A stretch of DNA of 64,000 nt from Takakia lepidozioides (Eukaryota > Streptophyta > Takakiopsida > Takakiales > Takakiaceae), in contig CM060731.1 of NCBI GenBank assembly GCA_030704615.1, positions 5,270,001 through 5,334,000 of the forward strand, read 5' to 3'. Of the stretch, positions 46,941 to 59,967 are shown one piece after another (position 1 is the stretch's first letter; each line of letters opens with the position of its first letter). The notes below the pieces were generated by a model. It searched no databases and was not told the DNA's origin. It saw nothing but the letters and a program-made list of their open reading frames with translations. A program made the translations under genes and the position numbers.

Positions 46941-49752
46941 TTGTATCTATACTAAGTGTATCTGAATGTCCACGGTGGTTTGAAGGCAATAAAGAGACTG
47001 TAGATATATATCCCTGAGCTTGACTTCCCAACCAAATTCAGCCATGTATATATGGCATACCGCATGTGCAGGAGTTGACACACTTCATGCTAGCATGAGT
47101 TAACTTTTCTATCAGAACTGCAGAATATGAATGAGAAAAAGGTATGTGAAAGGTTTGAGAGGGGACCTGCACTCCTGTAAGCCCTCGCATATTAGAAATG
47201 ATTATTTCTCCCTGGATCCCTGTTTATGTTAGCAAGCTGAAGAAGAGAGGCGCACAATCTGAAATCAACTTCGTTTCAAGGTTTATCATTATGGGGAGAA
47301 GACATATGAAGAATTCGTTTTTTGTGGTTAACACACACAGGGTGTAATGGCCCCTCTGCCAGATGACCCTGGGGAAAGCGAGGTCAACACCATGGCTATC
47401 ACCTTTGACCTTTCAGATTTTCCTTATCTGTGGCTGTGACAGATGGCAGGGGGCATGAAGGACCCATGCAGGGCGTGGGTTTCAGCAAGTTAGTGGCACT
47501 TGGATGGAATCTGAAGAGTTCAAGAATGAAGGATCCCACTCCATTGGAGAGACCAAGGGTCCAGGCAAACTCAAAGGTAGATGCATTTGTACGGTTTCCA
47601 AAATAATGGAAAAGGGGGTTTTGTCTCAATGGGTTGAATAATTTCTTAATGCATGTATTGAGCTTTACATTTTGTTGTATGTTGGCTGTACTTTTGCCAT
47701 CGGGAACCATTGAAAACATGCATGAATGGGCCACTGCTTTAGACAGGCTACAGTCAGTGCCTTCTCTCTGTTATGCTTATCATAATTGTTTGGCTGTCTG
47801 GTTCCTTCACTGTGCTGTCTGTTCTATAAGTAACCTCTGTATGTTCCCGTATTAGATTGTATGGCATTATCTATCATTTAGTTAGAGGTTTCAAATCATA
47901 TCCTTTATCTCCAGTGCCCCTTGTGCTGGGCTAGCAGTGGTCAATGGTGGGAGCCTGTCTCTTAAAATGGTGACGAATGAGGATTGCACATTGTTTTGCT
48001 AGTCTCTTAGAAATTCTTTAGTGTGCTTTTGAGAAACCTTAGGAAGTTACCTATTTCTCAAGTGAGAGGCTCGTAGCTTTCATGTGGCATGGCCAAACAC
48101 TGCACCTGCCAGCACAGGTGAGGCACTCGAGAAAGACGGGTTCCCTTTCCTCAAAGGTTGTGAAGCATGAAAGTGTTTTGACCTGACTTCTTCTTTCTTG
48201 CATGCTAATGCATCCCACTCCAAATGGAAACCTCAGGATCTATTAACCTGGGTTTGCTCACAGGATGTAATGTTTAGGAGCCGTGAGTCCTCATGCTCTG
48301 TAAAGCAGGGGAGACTTGCCTGGAGGCCTAATTGCACACACCGAACTCGTTGTGCAGACAACTTAGGGGTAAATAACTGCCCTGAACACTTGCTCTCATG
48401 CCCTGAAAAGTCGCTAAGGTTGGCTGTTTATGGCTTTTTCTTTCTTTCTCTGACAGTTTTGGTCTCTCTTCACCCTTGACTATTGCCGTCCCTGTTTTTC
48501 TGTCTATTTGTCTGTCTACCTGCCACTTGAAATTTGCTTTGCTTGACCAATTCTCTGGTATCCATCAGTTAAGCAATTTTCCATTTGTAGTCAGATGGAG
48601 AGGACATTTTGGGGCAAGTACTCATCTCTAGAAAGTTTCAGACTACAGTGACTTGCAGAGTGGGGGAAACTTGTCTGTTGATGATAGAGAGGAGGAGGTT
48701 GTTGGGTTTCCCAAAGCAGCAGTCGCTTGTGGTGGTCGGAGTAAGTTTCCCGCCCCAGTCAGAGACACAGCCTACTAAAGTTTACAGAGGAGGTCCAGCT
48801 GAGTTGTCATGGAAATATTGAAAGCAGGAAGATTTTGGATTTGGTGAACACACGTTGCCAGGGAAGAGCCTGATTATGCCTTGAATTGACTCATTGGTTG
48901 GACACCAGCAGGCTGCAACCTGTACCAATGATCTAGACATTGGGACAGAAGAAGAGAATACTTTGCAACGGGTCCAGTTGCTAGAAAGGCAAGTCAGTGT
49001 ATTTTAAATTTTGCTTTGACTTGAGACAAGGCATAAGTCCTGCATAACTTTGGAGCTTTGAAAATTAATCCAGTAGTTGTTTGTGAAACTGGATTACTTT
49101 TGTAGTATCCACTATTGTCCTATTCATTGCAGTATTCAACTTTAGGTGGACATGCATAAATCGGATTTCAATGACTAGGAAGCAGCTGGGAGGTGTGCAG
49201 GCAGTTGAGAGTTGCTGTTGCAGAGGAGAATTATACAGAGGCCACGAGGTGGTTGTCGTAGTATTCTATCTCTCCTGTTTCTTTGGCTTCTTCTATGTAT
49301 TACTGTCTGCATGTATCTTGTTGGCAGAAATGTACGTGTGTTTTGTGTTTCTGTGTCTGACAGATGTCTTTGCCACCTATCCTCTGTCTCTTGGGCCTTC
49401 CTAGTTTACTTACCACCAAGTTGTACAATGCTTTGGTAGGTTACGGTACCTACTGGCGGGTGTAAAGTCGCAGTTAACTCCTGGGGAGCAGGTATATATC
49501 ATGAATTCGTGGGTTTGTATTGTTCTACCACACAGAGACAAAAATAAGGATGGTGGGTTGGTAGGGACTTTCTTTGCAGACAGGCAAAAGAAAATAATAG
49601 CTATTAAGGATGGTGGTGCTGATGCGCAGTGGACTCTGGCTTGTGGGGCTGGGCCAGTTTGTGTTGACAAATGCAGCAAAACTTAGAAATGGCAGCTTAG
49701 GGCAAAGGATGACAGCTATTGCAGTATGCAACTCACCCCTTCTATAGTCTAG
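46941..49752. other. no supported gene
   Basis: No continuous frame or repeat was recognised. A Cys-containing phrase near 48,330-48,410 (CPEHLLSCPEK) recalls the end of a retroelement polymerase, like the fragment at 49.75 kb, but is too short to call. Confidence 0.25.
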
Positions 49753-50106
49753 GTGGCTCTTCTCTCTTTTCTGTCTGGAACTGCTGTTCAACGGCAACCA
49801 ACAGCAAACAGCAAAGAGAAGCAGAGAGGAAAGGGAGAGTGCAATTACCTGTTGTGTGGGCAACCTGAAGACAATATTCATTTTCTGATTCACTGTCCGG
49901 GGTTCTCTAACCAAAGAGACGCTCTCCTCAAATCTATCAAGGGAATTGTGCCTGTACCTCTGTTTACTAACTTTGAAAGTCTCGAGGCTGAGCCAAAAGC
50001 CCAGGCCCTTCTGAGGCCTTGGGCAAATCACACACAGCAGATTGATGCTTGTGTGAAGGGATTTCTAGAGGATATCTGGAAAACCCGGATCAATTCTTTG
50101 TGTTAA
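49753..50106 (+). pseudogene. non-LTR retrotransposon (LINE) C-terminal fragment
   Basis: An open frame contains CNYLLCGQPEDNIHFLIHC, the C-x3-C...H-x4-C zinc-like motif found at the end of plant LINE polymerases (zf-RVT type), followed by a 70-residue tail. Upstream polymerase domains are absent, so this is a 5'-truncated insertion. The 3' flank to about 50,290 contains AATAAA at 50,279 and may be the element's tail region. Confidence 0.6.
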
Positions 50107-52560
50107 GGTAAGTCTTACTACCAACGTCAGCCCCTGACAGAGGTAGGTTCCGTCCCTTTATGTTCCGCTCAAACTGGGCGCGGGGTCAGTGGCCACAAGG
50201 CTACGGCAAACAACGTCTTAGGAGTACATTCTGTCTGGAACTGCCATTATGTGTGTAGTAGCACTCTATTGTACCTGAAATAAAAGTCTAGCGGGAAGCT
50301 TCCTTTGCAGCCAGTCTCTTGTTCTTCTTCTGATATGGACCCACGCACATGTGGCTATGATTACATGAACGCCATACACAGGGACCGACTTGCCAAGCCA
50401 TTGAATTGTCCTCCTTCAGCAAATTAGTGCCCTTTAATTTTGCAATATCTCTTACCGTAAAAGATTGTGTAGACTGTAGGTGATAACAGATAGCAAAACT
50501 GAGCTCAGCTCATTCTTTTACAAAATATTTACAGACCCATTTTAGTTCAGGTCATAAAAACTTAAGACTGAAAGAATTAACTGCTTGAAGCTATCAGAAT
50601 ACCAATGTTCAACATTGTTGTGGGCTAGTCAGTCAATGGGAGGGTTAGGGGACCCGCGCACACTCCCCATGCTGCTTGATGGATTGCGTGATGCCAACCC
50701 TCTTATTGTTGACCAGACTGAGAAGGTACTGTAGTCGCTCGACACCCTTGTTCCCATTCCTTGTTGTCTCCTACATACTAGATATCAAGGGAAGATAACT
50801 GGTCTATAGCAATTCCTCTACCTGTGCAGAAGGTAGGGTTATGAGAAGTGCTTAGCCACTGCCTGCAAGAGGCATTTTGTCTCCATGCAATAGTTGGGTT
50901 TGACATGTTTGTCTGATTTCTTGTGTGTCATACTGTTTCCCGCAGTTGCTTGGGGCCTGTTGTGGATGCGATGAGTTTTTGTTCTTTCTTCTTTTTTATC
51001 CCATGCTCGTCTTCTTGTTGACTGTCTGGTCTCTCTCTCTCTGTTTTCTAGTAGTTGTTTGTTTAGAACGGGTTCTTGTCTATAAAGTATCTCGCCTTCC
51101 CAAGGATGTTATGCAGCTCCTTTCTTCTGTTTGGCTGTTTATTTCATGTGCATATGATCTTGAAAGCATGTCCAGCAAACTTGTGTGGACCCTGAGCTGA
51201 TCCACATTGTCTTGAATATAGCTTCAGCGATGCACTTAATCTCTAGTCGTTGTGTTTTTAGTTGGTAAAAGGCAATGTGGAAAATAATGCGATCTGGGAG
51301 CGAAGACGTTGACCAGCGGCTTCAGGTACAATTGCCTGTTTCTGTCTATTCTTTCAGTAATTTTCCCATACATGGTGAATTCCTCTGACTATGAAACTTT
51401 GTAGGCAAGGTTGCGCATCTCAATCCCTGACATTTCTTGACATTGCTGTCATTTGAAATTTTGTAGTTGCACTTTGTGAACACCAGACCATCGCTATGGT
51501 GTACTGTTTCCTCCAGAAAATTTACATAGCTGCTAGGATTCAGTACAGACCACTTTCATGTTGTGTACGTCCTAGCTCCTATTGTGCCACATGTATGATG
51601 ACGCAGCTGGTGCAAACAGTATGGAGGTAAACAGTGCAATCAGACAGGGGGTGAACTTTCAAACCGATTGAGCCTGGGTGAAGACTAACTAGGCCAACGC
51701 TCTGCCCAGGGCTAAGTCCATCCACCAGTGATGGGTTTCCCATACGTGGGTGTAATCAAAATATGGTCACTGGTACGATGTAGAGATCTAACCGTGAGCA
51801 ACAGGTGAAGTTCCTGCCAAATGTTTTGGGGATTTCAGAATCCTGGATCGAGGGCGGGACCTGTCTAAGAATATTGATGATTAAGGGGAAATCGGCCAAT
51901 GCCAAGCTGGAATATGATATTCCACTGTATTCCCGGGGCAAAAACATGCAATCTATGGAATGGGGTTTTCAGGACAAGAAGGTACTCAAATTTACAAAGG
52001 AATTTTTCGGCCAGGATTTGAAGCCCGGGGTAAATTCGCTCAAGCTCTGACATACACGTACCGGTGCTCCGAGGCTGAAGAATTGCTGCTTGTAAATTGC
52101 TTGCGGCCATGGGACCAAATCACCCAATTTCACCTGCACAACGAAGTTGGCTCGGCACCTGACGGTCCACAAGTATTTTCACAGGGCCTGGCAACCTATC
52201 ACTCAGCTCCACTCACAATTTTTGCTCAGCAAGTGGATCTCTAAATTCGCTTTTGTTTTTTTCTTCTGAGTGGTTGTGCCTTTGCTTGTGCTAACGCCAT
52301 GATTCTGAGTTCAATCCTTCGGAACTCTTCCTTCAACCCCCCCCCTCCATGGACTGTGTGTCCGCAGGGTGTTACATCCCGTGTTTCCTAGTTTGGTGCA
52401 AGAAGAATGACGGAGTGTTGCCGAAGCTGTCATGTCATGTCTTGGTCATTGTTTGATGCAGATAAAATTATTCTTCCATGGAGGCTTTGTTTGAACTATA
52501 CGATATATTTACTACCATAGGTGCCCAATGATGTGTTCAATGTGACTTTTATGACAAAAT
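50107..52560. other. no supported gene
   Basis: A tRNA-like stretch on minus near 51,710-51,640 (GGGCAGAGCGTTGG followed by GGTTTGAAAGTTC) may be the head of another SINE. An open frame at 51,805-52,050 (MKFLPNVLGISESWIEGGT...) is unrecognised. T-rich and C-rich runs occur near 52,250 and 52,339. Confidence 0.25.
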
Positions 52561-53575
52561 AGTTATTTATTTTTATTTTTATTCTTAAGGGAAACACCTG
52601 GGAGCTATAGCTCACAAATCACACCCCTTGATAGTGAGAGGAGAAAATAACCAATGTTGGGAGGGTATTGGGTACCTAGACATAGGTATCAATGCGGGTA
52701 TGTGGACCAGATCCGCAGGGTACATTGTTGGACAATACCAAGTTCATAACCTACCTGTTGGTTAAGTGCTCAGCTCATATTGATGTCGAGACATATTGAT
52801 GTTGAGACCCAGACCCTTGGATATTGATATTGATATTTATGAGGGTTAAAGAAAAACTAGATTTCTCACATATGAATCTCAAGTGGGTGGACATGTCACA
52901 TTTTAGTTTTTGATTTCCCATTGTTTCAAGGATTTATCACTCCCTTAAAAATATATTAAAACAAACTAATACTTAAACGTTGTCGAACATTGTCCAAATT
53001 TACACACCGTACCTTAAGAAATATAAATTACTTAGAGTACTTAGGAATACTAACTAACTTTATAATTCTAGCCATGTAAATAAGTACATTAGTATTAATA
53101 TTAGTTAGTAGATAACATTTTGACTTAATTAGTTAATATTCCTCATCACTTTGATAAGTTCGGATAAATTTTACTTGGACAGGGCGCTCTCAAAAAATGG
53201 TTGAAGAATTTTTTTTAAACCCCGGCCCCGGGTTGATAATAGTATGTTATCATCCATGTTTGATTGTTATTGATATGTTGTCTAATAATATTGATAATGG
53301 GCTTGATTGATAACACCCGGGTATGTAAAATCCTAAATAATTTTAGTATTGGTCTTGGGGGGGGGTATGTCCACAACCTCACCCAGCCAATACCCGAAAC
53401 CAGCGAATAATAACCTCCAAACACTGAAAATAACCTCTTTCACTGTAACTTGTGACGGCTTTCTGATGGGACATTGCCCACGGGAAGTGGGAGAAGAGCA
53501 TACCACACCCGTCAAATAGCAGGATTTGATCCCAGAATCATCTGGGTGGCACACAGTGCGCTAACCAACTGTTGG
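52561..53575 (-). mobile_element. SINE copy 3, split by a later insertion
   Basis: The tail half lies at 52,561-52,652 and the head half at 53,426-53,575. Together they align with copy 2. The head keeps a B-box-like GGGATCAAATCCT (53,533-53,521) but has lost the middle of the A-box. The two halves share the duplicated GAAAATAACC created by the insertion. Confidence 0.85.
52653..53425. mobile_element. 773-bp non-autonomous DNA element inside a SINE
   Basis: Flanked by the 10-base direct repeat GAAAATAACC (52,643-52,652 and 53,426-53,435), which is single in the uninterrupted SINE copies. The ends are imperfect inverted repeats: AATGTTGGGAGGGTATT on the left, AGTGTTTGGAGGTTATT as the complement of the right. 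There is no coding capacity. A 9-10 base duplication suits a MULE-type or similar MITE. Confidence 0.8.
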
Positions 53576-54009
53576 TAATAGTTATTGTTTTGAAAATGTC
53601 AAGTTGCCAGCATCCCAACAATAACAACCTCACCAAGTGCCACAAACTCGGGTTACCCTTAGGAAACCACCATACAAAGAGATTAGGCTTACATTGGAAG
53701 AATTCTGGAAACCACAGAAAGGTATGTATGCTTGTCATTTTTGTATATTTCGGATATGTTTGTTATATGCATTGCCACAGCCTTTTGCAGTTTGCTGTTT
53801 GTTCTAATCTAAATTGATACCTTTATAGTAGTAGGCGGTATGTGTCTTGTGCTCTTTAAAGTTTAAAGGGTCCATTCCATCTTTTGAAAAAAATTGGGAG
53901 TCCTAACAACTATTTTCATTATAATCTTTGTAAGAATCAGGACAGCACTCTGATCCATATACTGTCACCAGAATCAATCAAAAGACACCCCTTCAGTCAA
54001 GTGCAATTA
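53576..54009. other. no supported gene
   Basis: AT-rich spacer without a recognisable feature. Confidence 0.3.
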
Positions 54010-57000
54010 TGGGATGACTTCCCACCTATGCCGGGTAGACCCCACTATTATTTCCTGTGGATATGCCATAGGAAATGCACTCAACAGTACATGATGGCCA
54101 ACAATCTTTGACATGAATTTGGTGGAGGTCTGGCAGTCACCACACACTCGAAGATTCTTGATGAGACGGAGAGGCGTCCTAGGGGTTGTGCTGACCAACC
54201 CAAAACCTATGGCCAGCTTCTCACTGTGGTGGCAAAGAGAAAATTCATTTTCCTTCCTCCCCGACATCATGCAAGACAAAGCGCGTGTTAGGCACATATC
54301 CTACCTCCTCCATCTGCCCAGGCAATCTTCTCAGCTCAGCATGGATTCCCTTAATTCTGGGATGCAACTTGTCATCTACGACAAAGGTGTGCACCCTGTT
54401 GCCAACCTCAATGCAACAGCGACCTGGCTGCTTTCTAACACCTCTGACCTTCATCATTCTTATCACCTTTGCAGTATCATCCCACCTGCCAGCTGCAGCA
54501 TAGATGTTTGATAGCATCACATAAGTAGTAGCATCCTGTTCATCCCACTTGCGGATAGATGTTGTCGCACGTTCAGCCATCTCCACATTGCCATGGATTC
54601 TACAGGCACCAAGCAAGGCCTTCCACACCACAACATCTGGATTGATTGGCATTTTTTTATCAGTAATCGGTCCACTGCCTCATCCAGTTGTCCTGCATGC
54701 CAAGAAGGTCCACCATGCAGCCAAAGTGCTTTACTGTCCGAGTGACACCATCATCTTCACTCAGGGAATCGAAGTAGCGTCTTCATTCATTGAGTAGGCC
54801 AGTGTGGTTGCATGCAGAGGGAACACATATAAAGGTGATATTGTCCGGCTTCAAGCCGTTCTTTTCCATTCCTTCAAATAGTTGCAGGCCCTCCCTACGA
54901 CAACCATGCTGGGCATATCCTGCAATCATCGCATTCCATGAAACCACATTTCGTTCAGCCATATTGTCAAACACTCCCTTTGCATCCTCAATGCACCCGC
55001 ATTTAGCATACATGTCCATGAGGGCAGTGTCCAGAATGACACCTGGTACACTTCCAGCTTTCATGATGTCAGCGTGGACTTCTTTACCCTTTTCGAGAGC
55101 TGCCAGGGCAGCACAAGCATTGCAAGCAAAAACGAACGTAACCTGGTCAGCTTTTTCACCCTTCCTGCATCATTTTTTCATAGGTCCCCAAAGTCTTCAT
55201 CCAGCACCCATGCTGGGCATATCCCCTGATCATCGCATTCCAGGACACCAAATTTTGTTCAGCCATATTGTCAAAGACTCCCTTTGCATCTTCGATGCTC
55301 CCGCATTTTGCATACATGTCCACAAGGGTACTGTTCAGAATGGTATCTGATACAATTCCAGTTCTCAAGATATCAGCGTGGACCTCTTTGCCTTTTTCCA
55401 GGGCTACCAAGCTCGCACACACATTGCAAACGCAGACAAACGTGATCTGGTTGGGCTTCACCCCTTCCACATCATTCGGTCATATTCCCAACCCATGGTC
55501 CCCAAAGCCTCCATCCCACACCCTGCTGGGCGTATCCTGCGATCATTGCACTCTATGACACCACATTTCGTTCAGCCATATTGTCGAACACTCCCTTTGC
55601 ATCCTCAATGCTCCTGCATTTGGCATACATGTCCACAAGGGCAGTGTCCATAATGACACCTGGTACAATTCTAGCTTTTTTGATGTCAGTATGGACCTGT
55701 TTGCCTTTTTCCAGGGCTGCCAGGTTTGCACAAGCATTACAGATGCAACCAAACATGACCTGGTTGGGCTTCACCCCCTCCCACATCATCTGCTCATAGG
55801 TCTCCAAAGCCTCCATCCCAAACCCATGTTGGACATATCCTGCGATCATCATCGCACTCCATGACACCACCTTTCGTTCAGCCATTTTTGTCAAAGACTC
55901 CCTTTGCATCTTTGATGCTCCTGCATTTGGCATACATGTCTACGAGGGCAGTATCCAGAATGACATCTGGTACAATTCCAGCGTTCATGATGTCAGCATG
56001 GAACTCTTTGCCCTTTTCCAGGGCTGCCAGCCTCGCACAAGCATTGCAAAGACAAACAACGTGACATGGTCAGGCTTCACACCCTTTCCCGTCTCTTTGC
56101 TCATAGGTCCCCAAAGCCTCCATCCCACACCCATGCTGGGCATATCCTGTGATCATCGCATTCCATGACACCACATCTCGTTCAGCCATGTTGTCAAATA
56201 CTCTCTTTGCAACCTTCATGCTCCCGCATTTCGCATTCATGTCAACAAGGCTATTGTTCAAAAATCAGATTTGGTACAAGTCCAGCTTTCATGATGTCAG
56301 CATGGACCTCTTTGCCCTTTTCCAGGGCTGCCAGTCTCGCACAAGCCTTGAGAATGCAAACAAATGTGACCTGATCGGCGCATCTCCCCTGCTGTATCAT
56401 TTGATCATATGTCTCAAAGGCATTCCTACCCAACCCATGCTTGTATATCCTGCCACCATATTGTTGAACACTAGACAGGCCTCCCTTACACTCCCATATT
56501 TGGCATACATGTTAACAAGGGTAGTCTCCCAATTAATATATGACGAAATTCCACCTTTGATAATGTCAGCATGGATATCTTTGCCCTTCTCCAGGGCCAC
56601 CATGCTGGCACCACCTTTGAGAACACAATGAATGTGGCTTGCACACGCATTACAAATGCACACAAACATGATGTGGTCGGGCTTCCCCCCTTCCCCCATC
56701 ATGGACCTCTTTGCCCTTTTCCAGGGCTGTCAGGCTTGCACAAGCATTACAAACGACCCAACGTGATGTGGTGGCACTTCACCCCTTCCCCCATCATTTG
56801 CTCATAGGTTTCCAAGGCCTCCGTCCCGCGCCCCTGCTGTGCAGATCCTGCAAGCATCGCGTTCCACGACACCAAATCTCGTTCAGCCATATTATTGAAG
56901 ACTCCCACCGCATCCTCAATGCTCCCACATTTGGCATATATGTCCACGAGGGTATTGTTCAGAATCACATCTGGTACAATTCCTGCTTTTGTGATGCAAC

Positions 57001-58130
57001 CATGCACCTCTTTGCCCTTTTCCAGGGCTGCTAGGCTTGCACACGCACTGCAACCGCACACAAACATGATGTGGTCGGGCTTCACCCCTTCCACACATCA
57101 TTTGCTCATAGTCTCCAAAGCCTCCATCCCGCGCCCCTGATGTACATACCCTGCAAGCATCGTGTTCCACGACACCACATCTCATTCATCCAGAGTGTTG
57201 AACACCCTTTCACATCCTCAATGCTCCCACATTTGGCATAATATTTCACCAGAGCAGTGTTCAGTGTTCGTTGCTCCTTCAGTTCCCACGCCCTTGCTGT
57301 GCAATCATCGCACTCCACGACACCATATCTCGTTCAACCATACTGTCGAACACTCCCATCATACATGTCCGCGAGGGTATTGTCCAGAATGACATTTGGT
57401 ACAATTGCAGCTCTGACAATGTCGCCATGGACCTCTTTGCCCTTTTCCAGAGCTGCCAGGCTTACATACAAATTGCACATGCACACAAACGTGATGTGGT
57501 TGGGCTTCACCCCTTCGCGCAACATTTGCTCATAGGTCTCCAAAGCATTAATCTTACCACACCCATGCTTGGTAAATCCTGCCAACATTATATTCCACGT
57601 GATCAAAGATCGTTGAGGCATTCTGTAGACCACTTGGTGAGCATCCATGATGCTCTCGCACTTAATATACATGCTGACAAGGGTGTTGAGTGAAAAACAT
57701 TTGGTGTGAATCCATTTTGCATAATGTGAGTGTGCACCTGTTTTCCAGCTTCCAGACCTTCCATCTCGATGCACTTAAGCAAGAGACAGACATATGTATC
57801 TGAATCTGCTGAAATGCCTCCTTGGTTTGGAGTCTATAGAGCCTCTGTCAGGCTGCCTGCCGCACAAAGTATCTTCACATGCTCAGAAGTGCCAGAAGAG
57901 GCATTGTGGACTCCCTCTCTCGATCATCTTTCAGAAGCTGTGGTCATGGTTGAGGTGCCTGATTCTATCAACATGTGGATCAATAGCTACAATAAAACTT
58001 TCTGGGTAGATGGTCAACTAAAGGCAGCAGCCAGCTAGCACCTCCCGTTCTGCAAGGTCAATTTTTTGGGGAAGAATAGACTGCGGTAATATAGGAGCTT
58101 GAAGTCCGGCCCTCTTGGATGAATCTGTCC
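54010..58130 (-). pseudogene. large PPR gene of the PLS-E-DYW type, heavily frameshifted
   Basis: Read on minus from about 58,130. The N-terminal part has TSTMTTASER and LCAAGSLTEALQ, then EMEGLEAGKQVHTHIMQNGF. A dozen or more PLS-type repeats follow in alternating frames (typical wording: NACASLAALEKGKEVHADI, TLVDMYAKCGSIEDAKGVFD, RNVVSWNAMIAGYAQHGC). The end carries E/E+ motifs ([51 protein letters not shown]) and part of a DYW domain (HSEKLAIGFGLV, NLRVCGDCQTSTKFMSKIVG). DYW domains are the cytidine deaminase of organelle RNA editing. Here the His after CGDC is Gln, and the last part is replaced by the dispersed 65-bp repeat at 54,030-54,096. The great number of frame changes shows a dead gene, probably grown by internal repeat duplication. 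Confidence 0.85.
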
Positions 58131-58139
58131 ACCCACACA

Positions 58140-59150
58140 CTATCCCTGCTCCTTCATCTATCCATGCCTCTGCACAAATCATACATACATCCTTGCCTTG
58201 CTACTATCAGCTGACAATGACAACCTAGATTTGTTTCAAGAAACACCCAACTCAACTTATCACACTAGTTCCCATGTTCAATTTCATCTGCAACTCTCTG
58301 TAATCCAACTGGCATTCACCTTTTGCCTCCATTGTCCCACCATTGACTGGGTCAGAAAGTATTCATTCCACACGCCTCTCCTCGGCTCTGTTACCTGTTT
58401 CTGATACTTCCTTGTTGTCACATTGGCAGTATCATGTCAAAGTCACTCAAACTATCAAGGTTCACTCAACCAGCTAACTTGCAGAATTCAACATGAAAAT
58501 TTAGGGCCGTTGTGATAAGAGGGAAAAACAGGGTGAAATGTGTTGAGAAGGTGCCTTCATTAGCCTGCCTGAATTTTATCAATTGTACCGCTTGCTGCGC
58601 TGCGCGCTTCCCAGTTGAACTATCTACTACTACCCATGCAGGTTTCTTGTAGCTATCCTTCCACAGGGAAACATAGGTGATCTGGACTTGAAATACGGCC
58701 CTCTTGGATGAATCTGGACCCACAATCTACAGGGTCGAATCTGATTGGAAGGGCAAACACACAGGCTGAAATAGTTCGAAGAGAAGGTGCCCTCACCCAC
58801 ATTGTCCTTGACCTTGTTTCATGACCCATGGAGACCTGCTAAGCAGTTGACACTGACCAACCCAATTCTGAATTGCATGGGCTTTCTCTCTCTGTAGTCG
58901 AACAGGCATTCACCTTTTTGTCTCCATTGTCCCACCATTGACTGGGGTCGAAAGTGTTCTTTCCAAAGCTTCTCTCTCCTCATCTCTGTTATCTATTTTT
59001 GAATCCTTTCCTGCTGCCACAACGGCAGTAACTTGTCAGGGCCGAGTCTGATGAGAGGGCAAAACCGGCTGAAATAGGTCGAAGAAGAAGGTGCCCTCAC
59101 CACAATGACCTTGACCTTGTGTCATGACCCATGGCGACCATCAACCCAAA
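58140..59150. repeat. duplicated PPR 5' segments
   Basis: Another N-terminal PPR segment on minus (58,723 to about 58,556: VSLWKDSYKKPAWVV, AAQQAVQLIKF) parallels 45,461-45,310. Blocks at 58,311-58,448 and 58,909-59,046 (GGCATTCACCTTTTGCCTCC, CCACCATTGACTGGGTC) are direct repeats, as are the GTGCCCTCACC...ATGACCCATGG blocks at 58,778-58,830 and 59,089-59,140. None can encode a full protein. Confidence 0.7.
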
Positions 59151-59967
59151 AGGACCTGTGTGTGTGCTGCTTGTGTCTGTAGTCAGGTAATGTTGGATTG
59201 GTATGTGAGAACCGCCACGGTGCAGCTGAGCAGGCAGAGATTGGAACACGGCCTGCTAAGACCAAGCTGAATCTGCCAGAAACCTTGTAAACATCAGGAA
59301 GAATACCAAATCGTGGTACTAAGAGCCCCCATTTGCAGGGGGACAAACTTCTTCACATCGTACATTAAGAAAAACCGCACCTTGCGATTGCGGTTGTCCC
59401 CCCATCAGTGAGAGCACCTGCTGTGTACTCCTAATCTGTGAACGTCTCCATCTACGAATCGCGATCAGCCTGTGAACCCCCTCCTGCTATTGAAGAATAT
59501 CAAGAAACGGGCAGTCTGGGCAGTTTCAAAAAATATTTTTCTACGATTTCTATTGGCATTGGCACTTCGGGCAGATTTAAAAAAAGACGACGAAACGTGG
59601 TGACGATGACGTGGCGACGATGACGTTTTGACGATGATGTGGCGAAGATGACGTGGTGAAGAGAACGTGGCACTATGGCACCCTATTCCTGCTCTACGCT
59701 AAACTAGCTTCCGACCTTCGGTCGTCGCTAGAATTTCTAGTACGCTTTCAGTGATGCACTAAATTTTCATTCATGTCTTTTATCTGATTTACAAATGGCT
59801 GAAAATCTGGTAAAAGAAATATAGAATTTGTTTTATGGGTTAGAGGTTTTGGGGGGTGTAGACGATGGGAGAGGGCTGCAGGGTCGGTCTTTCGCTCGCT
59901 ACAAAGCTGCGCGCTGCCTTCCACGCTGCCGTGAGCTCGCCCCAGTTATCCGCCATAGCCAGCCGCG
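59151..59967. other. upstream region of RPL24; ACGTGG-rich stretch
   Basis: At 59,590-59,680 ACGTGG/TGACGTGG units recur in a GACGATGACGTGG-type repeat, related in motif to 636-742. A small palindrome-rich block lies at 59,704-59,740 (TCCGACCTTCGGTCG). The RPL24 core promoter is expected at 59,850-59,967, which has no clear TATA box or telo box. Confidence 0.35.

Noticed and set aside
51640-51750. Second tRNA-derived SINE family
   Set aside because: A tRNA-like head is suggested, but body, tail and other copies could not be identified.
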